Below, in pieces: positions 52,136 through 61,493 of a stretch of 64,000 bases of DNA. Numbering within the stretch: the first letter of the stretch is position 1; each line of letters opens with the position of its first letter. The position numbers were made by a program, and so were the translations under genes. Below the pieces are notes generated by a model. That model worked only from the letters and a program-made list of their open reading frames with translations, did no database searches and was not told the DNA's origin. Origin of the DNA: Herbaspirillum frisingense GSF30 (GTDB lineage Bacteria > Pseudomonadota > Gammaproteobacteria > Burkholderiales > Burkholderiaceae_D); NCBI RefSeq assembly GCF_000300975.2, contig NZ_AEEC02000021.1:1-64000 (forward strand), in the 5' to 3' direction.

Positions 52136-53017
52136 TCATAGCTCCTTGGCCGCGAAGGTATTGCAGGCGCTGACCTTGCCTTCGTTGATGCCGCGCTTGA
52201 ACCAGGTCACGCGCTGGGCCGAACTGCCGTGGGTGAAGGAGTCCGGCACCACCACGCCGCGCGCCTGGCGCTGCAGGGCGTCGTCGCCGATGGCGGAGGC
52301 GGCGTGCAGGGCGTCTTCGATATCCCCTTCTTCCAGGATGTGACGTGCCTGGTTGGCGTGGAAGGCCCAGACCCCGGCGAAGCAGTCGGCCTGCAGTTCC
52401 AGTCGCACCGACATGGCATTGGCCTGCTTTTCGCTGGCATTGCGGCGGGCCGCATCGACCTTGTCGGAGATGCCCATCAGGTGTTGCACGTGGTGGCCGA
52501 CTTCATGGGCGATCACATAGGCCTGGGCGAAGTTGCCGGAGACCTTGAAACGCTGCTTCATCAGTTCATAGAAGGACAGGTCGATGTAGACCTTCTGGTC
52601 GCCCGGGCAATAGAAGGGACCGGTGGCGGTCTGGCCGGTGCCGCAGGCGGTCGGCGTGCTGCCGGAAAACAGCACCAGCTTGGGCCGCGCATACTGCTTG
52701 CCGTTGGCGGCGAAGATCTGGCCCCAGGTGTCTTCGGTGTCGGCCAGGACGGTGGAAACGAAGCGCGCCATCTGGTCGTTGGGCGAGGGTTTGTGGGCCG
52801 GTGCCTGTTGCTGTACCGGTACCGGGCCGTCCCCGCCGGAGAGCAGGTTGAGCATGGTCAGCGGGTTGATGCCCAGGAAGTACGACGCCACCAGTGCCAC
52901 GGCCACGGTGCCCAGGCCGATGGAGCGGCCGCCGAAGCCAAAGCCGCCCCCTCCGCCGCCACCTTCACCACGACGGTCTTCCACGTTGTCGCTTTCGCGA
53001 TTGCCTTCCCATTTCAT
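52136..53017 (-). CDS. Neutral zinc metallopeptidase, YpfJ/KPN_02809 family
   Basis: A 293-residue predicted metallopeptidase (Zn_peptidase, PF04228-type): a Gly-rich N-terminal stretch (residues about 18-30), one membrane segment (about 32-50, IGLGTVAVALVASYFLGI), and the zinc motif in AYVIAHEVGHHVQHLMG, with ELQADCFAG downstream supplying the third ligand region. The ATG is the start of the conserved MKWEGNRESDNVEDRR. The frame continues upstream but only as a shadow of the divergent region. Confidence 0.9.
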   Translation of the reverse strand: MKWEGNRESDNVEDRRGEGGGGGGGFGFGGRSIGLGTVAVALVASYFLGINPLTMLNLLSGGDGPVPVQQQAPAHKPSPNDQMARFVSTVLADTEDTWGQIFAANGKQYARPKLVLFSGSTPTACGTGQTATGPFYCPGDQKVYIDLSFYELMKQRFKVSGNFAQAYVIAHEVGHHVQHLMGISDKVDAARRNASEKQANAMSVRLELQADCFAGVWAFHANQARHILEEGDIEDALHAASAIGDDALQRQARGVVVPDSFTHGSSAQRVTWFKRGINEGKVSACNTFAAKEL

Positions 53018-53373
53018 GATTCGTTCCTCTGCGGGCCTGTCTGCAATGCCCGGATTGTAATGGATGACATGGGGTGCCGGCTTGTCGGACGTTGTCTGAC
53101 GGGGCCGGGAGGGTTCCGTCCGATTCCGCCCGATGAGCTGTCGAGGTATCGTGCAAAAAGGCGCAGGCTGGATGTCGGATGACTGGATGCAGGGACGCCC
53201 GCTTGGCGCGCTCGGCATTCGGTGCCACACTGGCTGCCTTGATCGCTGCATCGTCAGCGGCATTTCTGGCTGCACCCATCGCTCCACGCAACGCTGCATT
53301 GCCCGCTGTACTGCTGGCTGCACTGCTGGCAGCACCCCGTCCGCAACAAGCACAACAACACTGGAGGCGACAC
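53018..53373. other. Intergenic region between divergent metallopeptidase and fadE genes
   Basis: 356 bases that must hold both promoters. A plus-strand frame joined to fadE is open across about 65 codons and is strongly Ala-rich (from repeated GCTGCACTG-like units near 53310-53335), but the good ribosome binding site lies immediately before the fadE ATG at 53374. No other gene seen. Confidence 0.5.
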
Positions 53374-55836
53374 ATGATCATCTGGCTCATTGTTTTCATT
53401 GCAAGCGCATTGGCGCTGATGATGGCGCGTGCCAGCGCCTGGGTCTGGCTGGCGGCCGAGGCGGCCCTGATCTTCCTGGGCGGCGCCGCGCTCGATATCG
53501 ACTGGCCGGTGCGGGTGCTGCTGGCGATCCTGTTGTTTACGCCGACCCTGGTGGTGGCGATCCGCTCGGTGCGGCAGTCGCTGATCACGCGGCCGGCGCT
53601 GGACACGTTCGCCATGATGGCGCCGCGCATGTCCGACACCGAACGCGATGCCATCGAGGCCGGCACCACCTGGTGGGATGCCGAGCTGTTCTCCGGCAAA
53701 CCGGACTGGGAGCGCCTGTTTGCGCTGCCGGCGCCGCGCCTGACACCGGAGGAGCAGGCTTTCCTCGATCACGAGGTCGAGCAGCTGTGCGCCATGGTCA
53801 GCGACTGGGACACCAGCGTGAAGACCCAGGACCTGCCGCAGCAGGCCTGGAAATTCATCAAGGAGCGCGGCTTCCTGGGCATGATCATTCCGCGCCAGTA
53901 CGGCGGCAAGGAGTTCTCGGCCTACATGCATTCGCAGGTGGTGATGAAACTGGCCTCGCGCAGTTCGGCTGCGGCCATCGCGGTGATGGTGCCCAATTCG
54001 CTGGGGCCGGCCGAATTGCTGCTGCATTACGGCACCGAGGCGCAGAAGGATCACTACCTGCCGCGCCTGGCACGGGGACAGGAGATTCCCTGCTTCGCAC
54101 TCACCAGTCCCTATGCGGGTTCGGATGCGGCGGCCATTCCGGATATCGGCATCGTCTGCAAGGGCCGGTATGAGGGACGCGAGACGCTGGGCTTCCGGGT
54201 CACCTGGAGCAAGCGCTACATCACCCTGGCGCCGGTGGCCACCGTGCTGGGCCTGGCCTTCCGGGCGCGCGATCCGCATGGCCTGCTGGGCTATGCGATG
54301 GAGCCCGGCATCACCTGCGCGCTGATCCCCACCGACCATCCAGGGGTGGTCACCGGTCGTCGACACTGGCCGCTCAATGCGGTGTTCCAGAATGGTCCGA
54401 CCGAGGGGACCGATGTCTTCATCCCGATGGATTGGGTGATCGGCGGCGTGGCCCAGGTCGGACGCGGCTGGCGCATGCTGATGGAATGCCTGGCCGCGGG
54501 GCGGGCGATTTCGCTGCCGTCGTCCAGCGTCGGTTTTTCCAAGATGGCGGTGCGCGGTACCAGTGCCTATGCCGCCATGCGGCGCCAGTTCAAGATCGAG
54601 ATCGGCAAGTTCGAGGGCGTGCAGGAAGCGCTGGCGCGCATGGGCGGGCATCTCTACATGATGGATGCCACGCGCCGCCTGTCGGCACTGGCGGTGGATG
54701 CGGGCGAGAAGCCGTCGGTGATCTCGGCCATCTCCAAGTACCACGTCACCGAGCGCGGGCGCATGGTGGTCAATGACGGCATGGACGTGATCGGTGGCAA
54801 GGGCATCTGCATGGGGCCGGGCAATTTCCTGGCGCGGGTGTACCAGCAGATTCCGATCGCCATCACGGTAGAGGGCGCCAATATCTTGACGCGCTGCCTG
54901 ATCATCTTCGGCCAGGGGGCGATCCGTTGCCATCCCTATGTGCTGCAGGAGCTGGCTGCGGCCTCGGAGGAGGATCGCGAACGCGCGGTGCAGGCCTTCG
55001 ACCGCGTGCTGTTCGCGCACCTGTCCTTCGCGGCGGCCAATGCGGCGCGCAGCCTGGTGGGTGGCATCAGCGGCGGCTGGCTGTTGCCGGCACCGTCCCA
55101 GGCGGCGCATGCCACGCGCCGCTACTACCGCGCCGTGGTCCACCTGTCCTCGGCCTTCGCCTTGCTCACCGATGTCAGCATGGCCGTGCTGGGCGGTACG
55201 CTCAAGTTCCGTGAACGTATCTCGGCGCGGCTGGGGGATGTGCTCTCGCAGTTGTACCTGGTGTCGGCGGTGTTGAAACGCTTCGAGGACGAAGGTCGTC
55301 AGGAAGCTGACCAGGCCTACGTCGACTGGTCGGTGCAGGATGCCCTGAACCGGGCGCAGGAAGCCATCGTCGAGACCTTGCACAATTTCCCCAACCGGCC
55401 CGTGGCGTTGCTGCTGCGGGTGCTGATCTTCCCGCTGGGACTGCCTTATCGCAAGCCATCGGACCTGCTCGGCACCCTGGTGGCCAAGGCCATGCAGACC
55501 CCGGGCGCAAGCCGCGACCGGCTGGTGGCCGATACCTATGTGCCCGGCGAAGGTGACCCGCTGGCCTGCGGCGAACTGGCCTTTGCACTGGCGCCGGTGG
55601 TGCAGCAACTGGAGCAGCGGCTCAAGCCGGAGATCAAGGAAGAGCGGCTGCCGCCGATGCCGCAGAGCCTGCGCGAACTGCCGGCCTGGAGTGCGCTGGT
55701 CTTGCAGCGCGGTCTGATCTCGCAGCAGGAGAAGGAAGTGCTGGATGCCTTCGCCCACTATGGGGACCTCAGCGTGCAGGTGGACGATTTTGCGGCCGAC
55801 TTCGACCGGGCCGAGAACATGGCAGAGGTTTCCTAG
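53374..55836 (+). CDS. fadE: Acyl-CoA dehydrogenase FadE
   Basis: An 820-residue membrane-anchored acyl-CoA dehydrogenase of the long FadE type, with two hydrophobic segments in residues 1-65. The FAD/substrate part includes RGFLGMIIPRQYGGKEFSAYMHS, then CFALTSPYAGSD, and a DUF1974-type C-terminal region (from about residue 520) that marks the family. The first enzyme of fatty-acid beta-oxidation. GGAGG is six bases before the ATG. Confidence 0.93.
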   Translation: MIIWLIVFIASALALMMARASAWVWLAAEAALIFLGGAALDIDWPVRVLLAILLFTPTLVVAIRSVRQSLITRPALDTFAMMAPRMSDTERDAIEAGTTWWDAELFSGKPDWERLFALPAPRLTPEEQAFLDHEVEQLCAMVSDWDTSVKTQDLPQQAWKFIKERGFLGMIIPRQYGGKEFSAYMHSQVVMKLASRSSAAAIAVMVPNSLGPAELLLHYGTEAQKDHYLPRLARGQEIPCFALTSPYAGSDAAAIPDIGIVCKGRYEGRETLGFRVTWSKRYITLAPVATVLGLAFRARDPHGLLGYAMEPGITCALIPTDHPGVVTGRRHWPLNAVFQNGPTEGTDVFIPMDWVIGGVAQVGRGWRMLMECLAAGRAISLPSSSVGFSKMAVRGTSAYAAMRRQFKIEIGKFEGVQEALARMGGHLYMMDATRRLSALAVDAGEKPSVISAISKYHVTERGRMVVNDGMDVIGGKGICMGPGNFLARVYQQIPIAITVEGANILTRCLIIFGQGAIRCHPYVLQELAAASEEDRERAVQAFDRVLFAHLSFAAANAARSLVGGISGGWLLPAPSQAAHATRRYYRAVVHLSSAFALLTDVSMAVLGGTLKFRERISARLGDVLSQLYLVSAVLKRFEDEGRQEADQAYVDWSVQDALNRAQEAIVETLHNFPNRPVALLLRVLIFPLGLPYRKPSDLLGTLVAKAMQTPGASRDRLVADTYVPGEGDPLACGELAFALAPVVQQLEQRLKPEIKEERLPPMPQSLRELPAWSALVLQRGLISQQEKEVLDAFAHYGDLSVQVDDFAADFDRAENMAEVS

Positions 55837-55879
55837 TTCGCGTAAGCTGCCGGCTCCGGATACAGCCACAGGATGAACC

Positions 55880-56380
55880 ATGACCCGACAGCCCCGCATC
55901 TACCTCGCCGGTCCCGATGTCTTCGCGCGCGACTATGCCGCGCACAAGACGCGCATCAAGCAATGGTGCGGCGAGCTGGGCTTGCTGGCCTTGTGCCCGG
56001 GCGATGACGAGGTGCAGGGCGAGAGCAAGTCCGAGATCGCCCGGCGCATCTACGAAATCAACGTAGCCCTGATCGAGTCGGCCGATGCCGTGGTGGCCAA
56101 CGTGCGCGACTTTCGCGGCCACGAGCCGGATTCGGGCACGGTCTTCGAGATCGGCTACGCGGTCGGGCGTGGCAAGAAGGTGTGGTGCTACAACACGCCG
56201 GTGCAGGATCTGCTGGCGCAGGTGCCGCAGGGCGAGCCCGGTTACTGTCGCGAGGACATGCAGATCGAGGACTTCGGCCTGCCGCGCAACCTCATGCTGG
56301 CGCATGCCGCCGAACTGGTGCAGGGTGACCTGCGCGCCTGCCTGGAGCAGGTGGCGCGCTGGCATGCGGGACGGCGCTGA
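55880..56380 (+). CDS. Nucleoside 2-deoxyribosyltransferase
   Basis: A 166-residue enzyme of the nucleoside deoxyribosyltransferase family: YLAGPDVFARDY at the N-terminus, a DFRGHEPDSGTVFEIGYAVGRGK block with the catalytic Glu, and YNTPVQ. It exchanges or hydrolyses bases of deoxynucleosides in salvage. Follows fadE by 43 bases on the same strand. Confidence 0.9.
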   Translation: MTRQPRIYLAGPDVFARDYAAHKTRIKQWCGELGLLALCPGDDEVQGESKSEIARRIYEINVALIESADAVVANVRDFRGHEPDSGTVFEIGYAVGRGKKVWCYNTPVQDLLAQVPQGEPGYCREDMQIEDFGLPRNLMLAHAAELVQGDLRACLEQVARWHAGRR

Positions 56381-56396
56381 GCCCGTCTGCGCGACA

Positions 56397-56981
56397 TCAT
56401 TGCAGGGGTACTCGCCCCATCAGATAGAACTCTTCATTGGGACGCATGCTGGTCACGTTGGCCAGCCGGTTGGACATGCCGAAGAAGGCCGCGATGGCCG
56501 CGATGTCCCAGGCTTCCTCCTCTCCCCAGCCCTGTTCCCCGAGCAGGGCGAAATCCTCTTCGTTGACCGCCCAGGCGCTGGCCGAGACCTTCATGGCGAA
56601 ATCCAGCATGGCCTTTTGCCGCGGGCTGATGTCGGCCTTGCGGTAATTGATCGCGACCTGGTCGGCCAGCAAGGGGTCCTTGGCGCGGATGCGCAGGATC
56701 GCACCATGCGCCACCACGCAGTACTGGCATTGGTTGGCATTGCTGGTGGCGACCACGATCATCTCGCGCTCGGCCTTGGTGAGCTTGCCGGGCTTGTCCA
56801 TCAAGGCATCGTGATAGGCGAAGAAGGCGCGGAATTCGTCCGGGCGGTGCGCCAGGACCAGGAAGACGTTGGGGATGAATCCTGACTTCTCCTGCACTGT
56901 CAGGATGCGCTGGCGGATGTCCTCGGGAAGCTCGTCGAGTTCGGGAATGGGAAAGCGGCCGATGGGGGCGGTCGGGGTCAT
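56397..56981 (-). CDS. Peroxidase-related AhpD-like protein
   Basis: A 194-residue protein of the carboxymuconolactone decarboxylase/AhpD superfamily. The redox motif is CQYCVVAH (ANQCQYC), preceded by LTKAEREMIVVATSNAN, as in the peroxidase-related subgroup. The ATG at 56981 has GGAG upstream. Probably a thiol-dependent peroxide-reducing protein; it is not a lactone decarboxylase of the catechol pathway. Confidence 0.88.
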   Translation of the reverse strand: MTPTAPIGRFPIPELDELPEDIRQRILTVQEKSGFIPNVFLVLAHRPDEFRAFFAYHDALMDKPGKLTKAEREMIVVATSNANQCQYCVVAHGAILRIRAKDPLLADQVAINYRKADISPRQKAMLDFAMKVSASAWAVNEEDFALLGEQGWGEEEAWDIAAIAAFFGMSNRLANVTSMRPNEEFYLMGRVPLQ

Positions 56982-57122
56982 GGGGTCTCCTGTTGTCGTG
57001 GTATGCAGGGCAGTGGCTGCCCCGGAGAGAACATAGCACTTCTTCCGGTCGTTCAATGTCGCCAGCCTGACGGTGAAGCCTTTTGCTTCATGTGTTGATC
57101 AAATGCAATGAAAAATATGATT

Positions 57123-57161
57123 AAGATATATCTTGAAATATTCAAAATAAAGATATATCTT
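57123..57161. promoter_or_regulatory. Two palindromic sites AAGATATATCTT upstream of the PadR gene
   Basis: The perfect 12-bp palindrome AAGATATATCTT occurs at 57123-57134 and 57150-57161, with centres 27 bp apart, in an AT-rich island of an otherwise GC-rich region, 67-106 bases before the PadR start. This looks like a paired operator for PadR autoregulation, similar to that described for YqjI. Confidence 0.75.
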
Positions 57162-57228
57162 GGCTATATCGATCGACACGCAGCGTGCGTCAGTCGCTGC
57201 CTTAGCAAACCGACAAGAAGGAAACACC

Positions 57229-57855
57229 ATGTTCAAGCATCTATTCGGCCACCACGGCCAGCCGGGCCACGGCCCCATGCACCAGCGCCACGACCGTCCG
57301 CACCATGGCGGCGGCCTGTTTGATGAAGAGGGCCATCGCGGCCACCACGGGCCGCGTGGCCGCGAGGGAGGCGGCGGGGGCGGTCGCGGTGCGCGCATGT
57401 TCGAGCAGGGCGCATTGCGCATCGTGATGCTGCACCTGTTGCAGGAAAAGCCGCGCCACGGCTACGACATGATCAAGGCCATCGAGCAGCTGGTGGGCGG
57501 TGGCTACAGCCCCAGCCCGGGCGTGATCTACCCGACCCTGACCCTGCTGGAAGAAATGGGCCATGCCTCGGTACAGGGCGAAGAGGGCGGCAAGAAGCTC
57601 TACACCATCAGCGCCGAGGGCCGTGCGCATCTGGAAGAGAAGGAAAACGCCGAGATACTGCAGCAGGTGCTGCGCAAGTTCGAACTGCGCCGCCAGGAAC
57701 GTCCGGATGCCGATTCGCCGGAACTGCGCCGGGCGGTCCAGAACTTCCGCATGGCGCTGCATACGCGCCTGGCCAAGGGCAAGCTGGAGCAGGAAGAACT
57801 GCATGCCATCATCGACATCATCGATCGCGCCGCCGTGGCGGTGGAGCGGGCCTGA
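57229..57855 (+). CDS. PadR-family regulator, His-rich YqjI type
   Basis: A 208-residue PadR regulator. The N-terminal 43 residues contain 11 histidines and no cysteine, then a poly-Gly linker; the PadR winged helix starts at about residue 55 (GALRIVMLHLLQEKPRHGYDMIKAIEQLVGGGYSPSPGVIYPTLTLLEEMG), followed by a C-terminal helical dimer domain. E. coli YqjI has the same plan and is a nickel-responsive repressor. The two upstream palindromes and the coupled DUF3861 gene suggest local autoregulation; the metal specificity here is inferred. Confidence 0.85.
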   Translation: MFKHLFGHHGQPGHGPMHQRHDRPHHGGGLFDEEGHRGHHGPRGREGGGGGGRGARMFEQGALRIVMLHLLQEKPRHGYDMIKAIEQLVGGGYSPSPGVIYPTLTLLEEMGHASVQGEEGGKKLYTISAEGRAHLEEKENAEILQQVLRKFELRRQERPDADSPELRRAVQNFRMALHTRLAKGKLEQEELHAIIDIIDRAAVAVERA

Positions 57856-57884
57856 GCCCCAAAGAAGCAAGCAAGGAGAGCAAC

Positions 57885-58187
57885 ATGAAGGAACATCGCT
57901 ACCGCATCACCCTGGAACACCTGGCCACGGCGTCGGAAGGACAGACGCTGCATGAGCCCATCAGCTTCGAGGCCGGCAATCATGACGATATCTTCAGTAT
58001 CGTTGGTCGCCTGCGCGGCAATGGCCAGTTCGACAGCGATACCAGCGCGCAGCTGGCGCTGGGGCTGAAACTGTTTTCGGAGGTGATGCTGAAGAACCGC
58101 AAGCATCCCCTGTTCGAAGAAATACAACCGGCCCTGCGCGACTTCATCATGAAGCTCAAGGCGCAGGGCAAGGCCGCCGCAGAATAA
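57885..58187 (+). CDS. DUF3861 domain protein
   Basis: A 100-residue soluble protein of the DUF3861 family (KEHRYRITLEHLA start, GNHDDIFSIVGRLRGNGQFDSDTSAQLALGLKLFSEVMLKNR). Function unknown. It follows the PadR gene by 29 bases with AAGGAGAG upstream, so it is probably co-transcribed and under the same control. Confidence 0.85.
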   Translation: MKEHRYRITLEHLATASEGQTLHEPISFEAGNHDDIFSIVGRLRGNGQFDSDTSAQLALGLKLFSEVMLKNRKHPLFEEIQPALRDFIMKLKAQGKAAAE

Positions 58188-58208
58188 AGCGGCCAGCCGA
58201 CGGCGCCC

Positions 58209-59645
58209 TTACTGGTTGGCCGGCGCGATCATTTCAGCGTAGTCGTAGAGCGCACCCAGGATGTCCTGGGTGCGCTCGTCGTCTGCCTGCTCCTGCAACT
58301 GGTCGATCTGTTCGAACAACTGGGCGATGGTGCGCGCGCCACCGGCGCCTTCGAACAGGCGGGCAGCGCGATGCTCTTCCCAGTGCTGGGCTTCGTCGGG
58401 ACGCAGGGTCTCGGGGAAGTTGCGGGCGCGATAGCGGAACAGGATTTCGTTGAGGCGCATATCGTCGAAGGACATGCTGGCCTCGGCCAGGGCGGCTGGA
58501 GCCAGGGCGCGCAGTTGCGTCAGCTGGCGCCGGTCACCGTTGCCGATGAAGCCGCCGTAGAGGTCTTCATCGACGTCGGGTCGGTCTTCGCCCTCGCGCT
58601 GGTAGACCTGGCGCCACAGTGACGACAGGTCGGGCAGGGCGGCCGCGTGTTCGGCATGGCGCAGCGCGGTGTCGACGTCGATGCCCAGGGCGGCGGCGCG
58701 CTCGGCGCTGAGGGTCTTGAGGCTGCCCACCACCATGGGTGACTTGTTCAGGTGGATGCTCTTGACCGGCAGGCGCTCTACGCCCTCCGGCAGGTCATCG
58801 CGCCGGGTGAACATGCGTGTGCGCACGGTGGCCGCGTCGAGGCTGGCCAGTTCGGCGGGGTCGTAGCCGAGGTCCCAGGCGATCACTTCGTTCTTGTTGG
58901 TGGGGTGCATGCCCAGCGGCCACATCAGCGCCAGGCAGCCCTGCGCCACCGGGAACATGCCGGAGACGTGCAGGAAGGGCTTGGCCGCCGGCAGGCCGAT
59001 TTCGGCGGCGGCCTTTTCCTTCTTGTGCAGGGCCAGGGCGAAGTCGAACAGGCGCGGGTTGTGCTGGCGGATCAGGCGCGCCAGCGCGATGGTGGCGCGC
59101 ACGTCGGAGAGGGCATCGTGGGCGGCTTCGTGCAGCAGGCCATTGGCCTTGGAGAGATGTTCCAGCTTGAAGCTGACGCTGCCGTCTTCCTTGGTCGGCC
59201 ACTGGATGCCGTCGGGGCGCAGGGCATAGGTCAGGCGCACCACATCCAGCAGGTCCCAGCGGCCGCAGCCGTTGGCCCATTCGCGGGCATAGGGATCGAT
59301 CAGGTTGCGCCAGAACATGAAGCGGGTGACTTCGTCGTCGAAGCGGATGGTGTTGTAGCCCACGCCGATGGTGCCGGGCTCGCCCAGGGCCTGCTCGATC
59401 TGCGCGGCGAATGCGTGTTCGGGGATGCCGTTTTCCAGGCAGTGCTGCGGCGTGATGCCGGTGATCAGGCAGGACACCGGGTCGGGCAGGTAGTCCGGCG
59501 CCGGCTTGCAATAGATCATGATGGGTTCGCCGATCTCGTTGAGTTCGGCGTCGGTGCGCACGGCGGCGAACTGCGCAGGACGGTCACGGCGCGGCACGGC
59601 GCCAAAGGTTTCGTAGTCGTGCCAGAGGAAGGTGTGATTGGACAT
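58209..59645 (-). CDS. sbcB: Exodeoxyribonuclease I
   Basis: A 478-residue 3'-5' single-strand DNA exonuclease with DEDDh motifs: FLWHDYETFG (motif I), YNTIRFDDEVTRFMFWRN (motif II), and the HDALSDVRATIALA block (motif III, His/Asp). A SH3-like and a C-terminal helical region complete the SbcB architecture. Acts in recombination and mismatch repair; convergent with the DUF3861 gene. Confidence 0.96.
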   Translation of the reverse strand: MSNHTFLWHDYETFGAVPRRDRPAQFAAVRTDAELNEIGEPIMIYCKPAPDYLPDPVSCLITGITPQHCLENGIPEHAFAAQIEQALGEPGTIGVGYNTIRFDDEVTRFMFWRNLIDPYAREWANGCGRWDLLDVVRLTYALRPDGIQWPTKEDGSVSFKLEHLSKANGLLHEAAHDALSDVRATIALARLIRQHNPRLFDFALALHKKEKAAAEIGLPAAKPFLHVSGMFPVAQGCLALMWPLGMHPTNKNEVIAWDLGYDPAELASLDAATVRTRMFTRRDDLPEGVERLPVKSIHLNKSPMVVGSLKTLSAERAAALGIDVDTALRHAEHAAALPDLSSLWRQVYQREGEDRPDVDEDLYGGFIGNGDRRQLTQLRALAPAALAEASMSFDDMRLNEILFRYRARNFPETLRPDEAQHWEEHRAARLFEGAGGARTIAQLFEQIDQLQEQADDERTQDILGALYDYAEMIAPANQ

Positions 59646-59770
59646 CGCGGCGGGCTTCTATGGGAATCGCGCGATTATAGAGCCTTGTGGCCTGCGCGCC
59701 GTGATCAGTGCGCAGGCCGGCGGGATTGCCGAGGCTTTCTCGATCGATGCCGAGGGCCTGGATGGCGGCG

Positions 59771-60349
59771 TTACTGCAAGGCTGGCGTATCGCGCTTGAG
59801 CACCTTGCGCAGCAGATCCTGCAGGGTGCCGCTGCGCAGGGGCAGGTTGCCACCGGCGTACTGGATGTTGTCGATCACCCAGCCGCGGGCGTCGCGGGAG
59901 AGGGTCAGGCGGTCGGTCCATTTGGCCGGGGATTGCAGCTTGGCATCGCTGAAGATCAGTTCCACCGTGCAGGTTGCTTCACGTTCCTGGGCTTCGCACT
60001 GAACCACTCGGAAGGTCGAGGCGCCATTCGGGTTGCCGGTGAACAGGTCGCCCTGTACCAGGGGCGGCAGCGGCTCGGCATCGGGATCGGCGGCCAGGTC
60101 GGCGGCCGCCTGGGCGGTGCGGGCTTCCTGGGCGACCGAGACATCCTTGAGCAGGTCGAACAGCGACACCGACAGGAAGCTGCGGAAGGTGATCAGTTCC
60201 TGCAGGGTCAGCGCGCCAACGGGCCTGGCCGAGGCGTGGGCCTGGTAGAACTCCGTGACCAATTCCTTGGCTTTGCCGTCTTCATTGGCCGTGCACGCTG
60301 CCAGCAAGAGGCTGGCGGCGGCGAAGAGTGTCGTACCGATCCGCTTCAA
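59771..60349 (-). CDS. Lipoprotein, DUF3828-like (first of a tandem pair)
   Basis: A 192-residue predicted lipoprotein. The start is probably TTG at 60349: GGGAG lies seven bases upstream and translation from there gives a clean lipoprotein signal (KRIGTTLFAAASLLLAAC, lipobox LAAC). An ATG 45 bases further upstream is less suitable. The mature part (VTEFYQAH, VQGDLFTGNPNGASTF, W..DRLTLSRDARGWVIDNIQYAG) is clearly related to the next upstream gene and to DUF3828-like proteins. Function unknown. Confidence 0.8.
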   Translation of the reverse strand: MKRIGTTLFAAASLLLAACTANEDGKAKELVTEFYQAHASARPVGALTLQELITFRSFLSVSLFDLLKDVSVAQEARTAQAAADLAADPDAEPLPPLVQGDLFTGNPNGASTFRVVQCEAQEREATCTVELIFSDAKLQSPAKWTDRLTLSRDARGWVIDNIQYAGGNLPLRSGTLQDLLRKVLKRDTPALQ

Positions 60350-60635
60350 TCTGATTCTCCCTGTGCCGTGGTCGCGTGCATGGTAGAGGGGCATGCGGCC
60401 GACGGCCTGTTGATCTGTTATTTCGTTATTACCTTGTCATCAGTGGAATGTGAACGATTGCGTGAGCAGATCGACAAGCATTCCCGGTGGCAAGCTTACG
60501 CCTCCCGGCTCGGCAGGAAGGCCCGAAATACATCGCCAAAAGGCCGCCAATTCGCTGCAAATGCTGTGTCAAAGCGGGCTGGCGAGGCGTGCCGGCTCGC
60601 TCTGGAGCGGGTGCCACGTTTGTTGCGGCGACGCC

Positions 60636-61262
60636 TTACTCGGTCTGCTGGATGGCGTCGCTGAGGTTGTCGGTGAGGTATTCGCGCTGGGAAGACTGGT
60701 CGTTGCCGATGAATTCGATGTCATCGATGCGCCACTGGCGGTTTTCGCGCACCAGCAGGATCTTGTCGTTCCAGGATTCGTCGCTGCCCGATTGCTGGTA
60801 GCGGAAGGCCACCTGGCAGGCGGCGCGATCCGCTTCGCTGTCGCAGGACTGGACGGCGAAGGAAGTGGCGCCCTCGAAGAGCGAGGTGAACAGATCGCCC
60901 TCGACGATGGGGGCCGCCTGCGGGCCGGCGGCGGCCTGGTAGCGGGCATCCGCGGCTTCGGCCCGGGTCAGCAGGTTGTAGAGGGAGCGGCTGACCAGCG
61001 GTTCGAACTGCTTGAGTTCATCGGCCGAGGGCAGGCCGGGGGCGTTGTGCTTGAGGTGGATGCGGTAGAAGTCGCCGACCACTTCGGCCTGCTGCTGCTC
61101 CTCGCCGCTGAAATTGTTGCAACCCGACAGGATCAGCAGCATGCCCAGGGCGACGGCGCCGGCACCGGTACGCAATGCGTGGGCGGAAGAGGGGGCGGCC
61201 GCGGGTGAGGCTGAAGGTGAGGCTGGGCGGGGAGGAGGGGCGGGACGGTGCAAAGTGGTCAT
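60636..61262 (-). CDS. Lipoprotein, DUF3828-like (second of a tandem pair)
   Basis: A 208-residue predicted lipoprotein with a Pro/Ala-rich N-terminus before the hydrophobic stretch and lipobox LSGC (about residue 48). The mature part (VGDFYRIHL, PLVSRSLYNLLTRAE, VEGDLFTSLFEGATSF, WNDKILLVRENRQWRIDDIEFIG) parallels the downstream lipoprotein region by region, so the two arose by duplication. They are separated by 286 bases without other genes. Function unknown. Confidence 0.8.
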   Translation of the reverse strand: MTTLHRPAPPPRPASPSASPAAAPSSAHALRTGAGAVALGMLLILSGCNNFSGEEQQQAEVVGDFYRIHLKHNAPGLPSADELKQFEPLVSRSLYNLLTRAEAADARYQAAAGPQAAPIVEGDLFTSLFEGATSFAVQSCDSEADRAACQVAFRYQQSGSDESWNDKILLVRENRQWRIDDIEFIGNDQSSQREYLTDNLSDAIQQTE

Positions 61263-61493
61263 CCTGGTGTTCCTGGCGCCGGGTCTTGCCCGGTGCTCGT
61301 GTCATGGCGGCATATGCCCCGAAGAGGGCGCTGTGCCCGGTTACGGCCTGATGCAGGGTTGATGCTGGGTTGACGCTCTTGGGTCTGCCCGGTTAGTCAG
61401 GGGCGAGTCGCAAACGTTCCGCAGCGCCCCGGTTGGAGGCGCTGCAGAGGGTGGCAATGCGGTGGTGCTGCCGACGATCAGGGGGGGGCGGGC

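Noticed and set aside
53179-53373. Longer FadE start adding 65 Ala-rich residues
   Set aside because: The strong GGAGG and the usual hydrophobic FadE N-terminus are at 53374; the extension overlaps the divergent promoter region.
56397-56981. Carboxymuconolactone decarboxylase of the protocatechuate pathway
   Set aside because: The CxxC redox motif and length match AhpD-like peroxidase-related proteins, not the decarboxylase PcaC.
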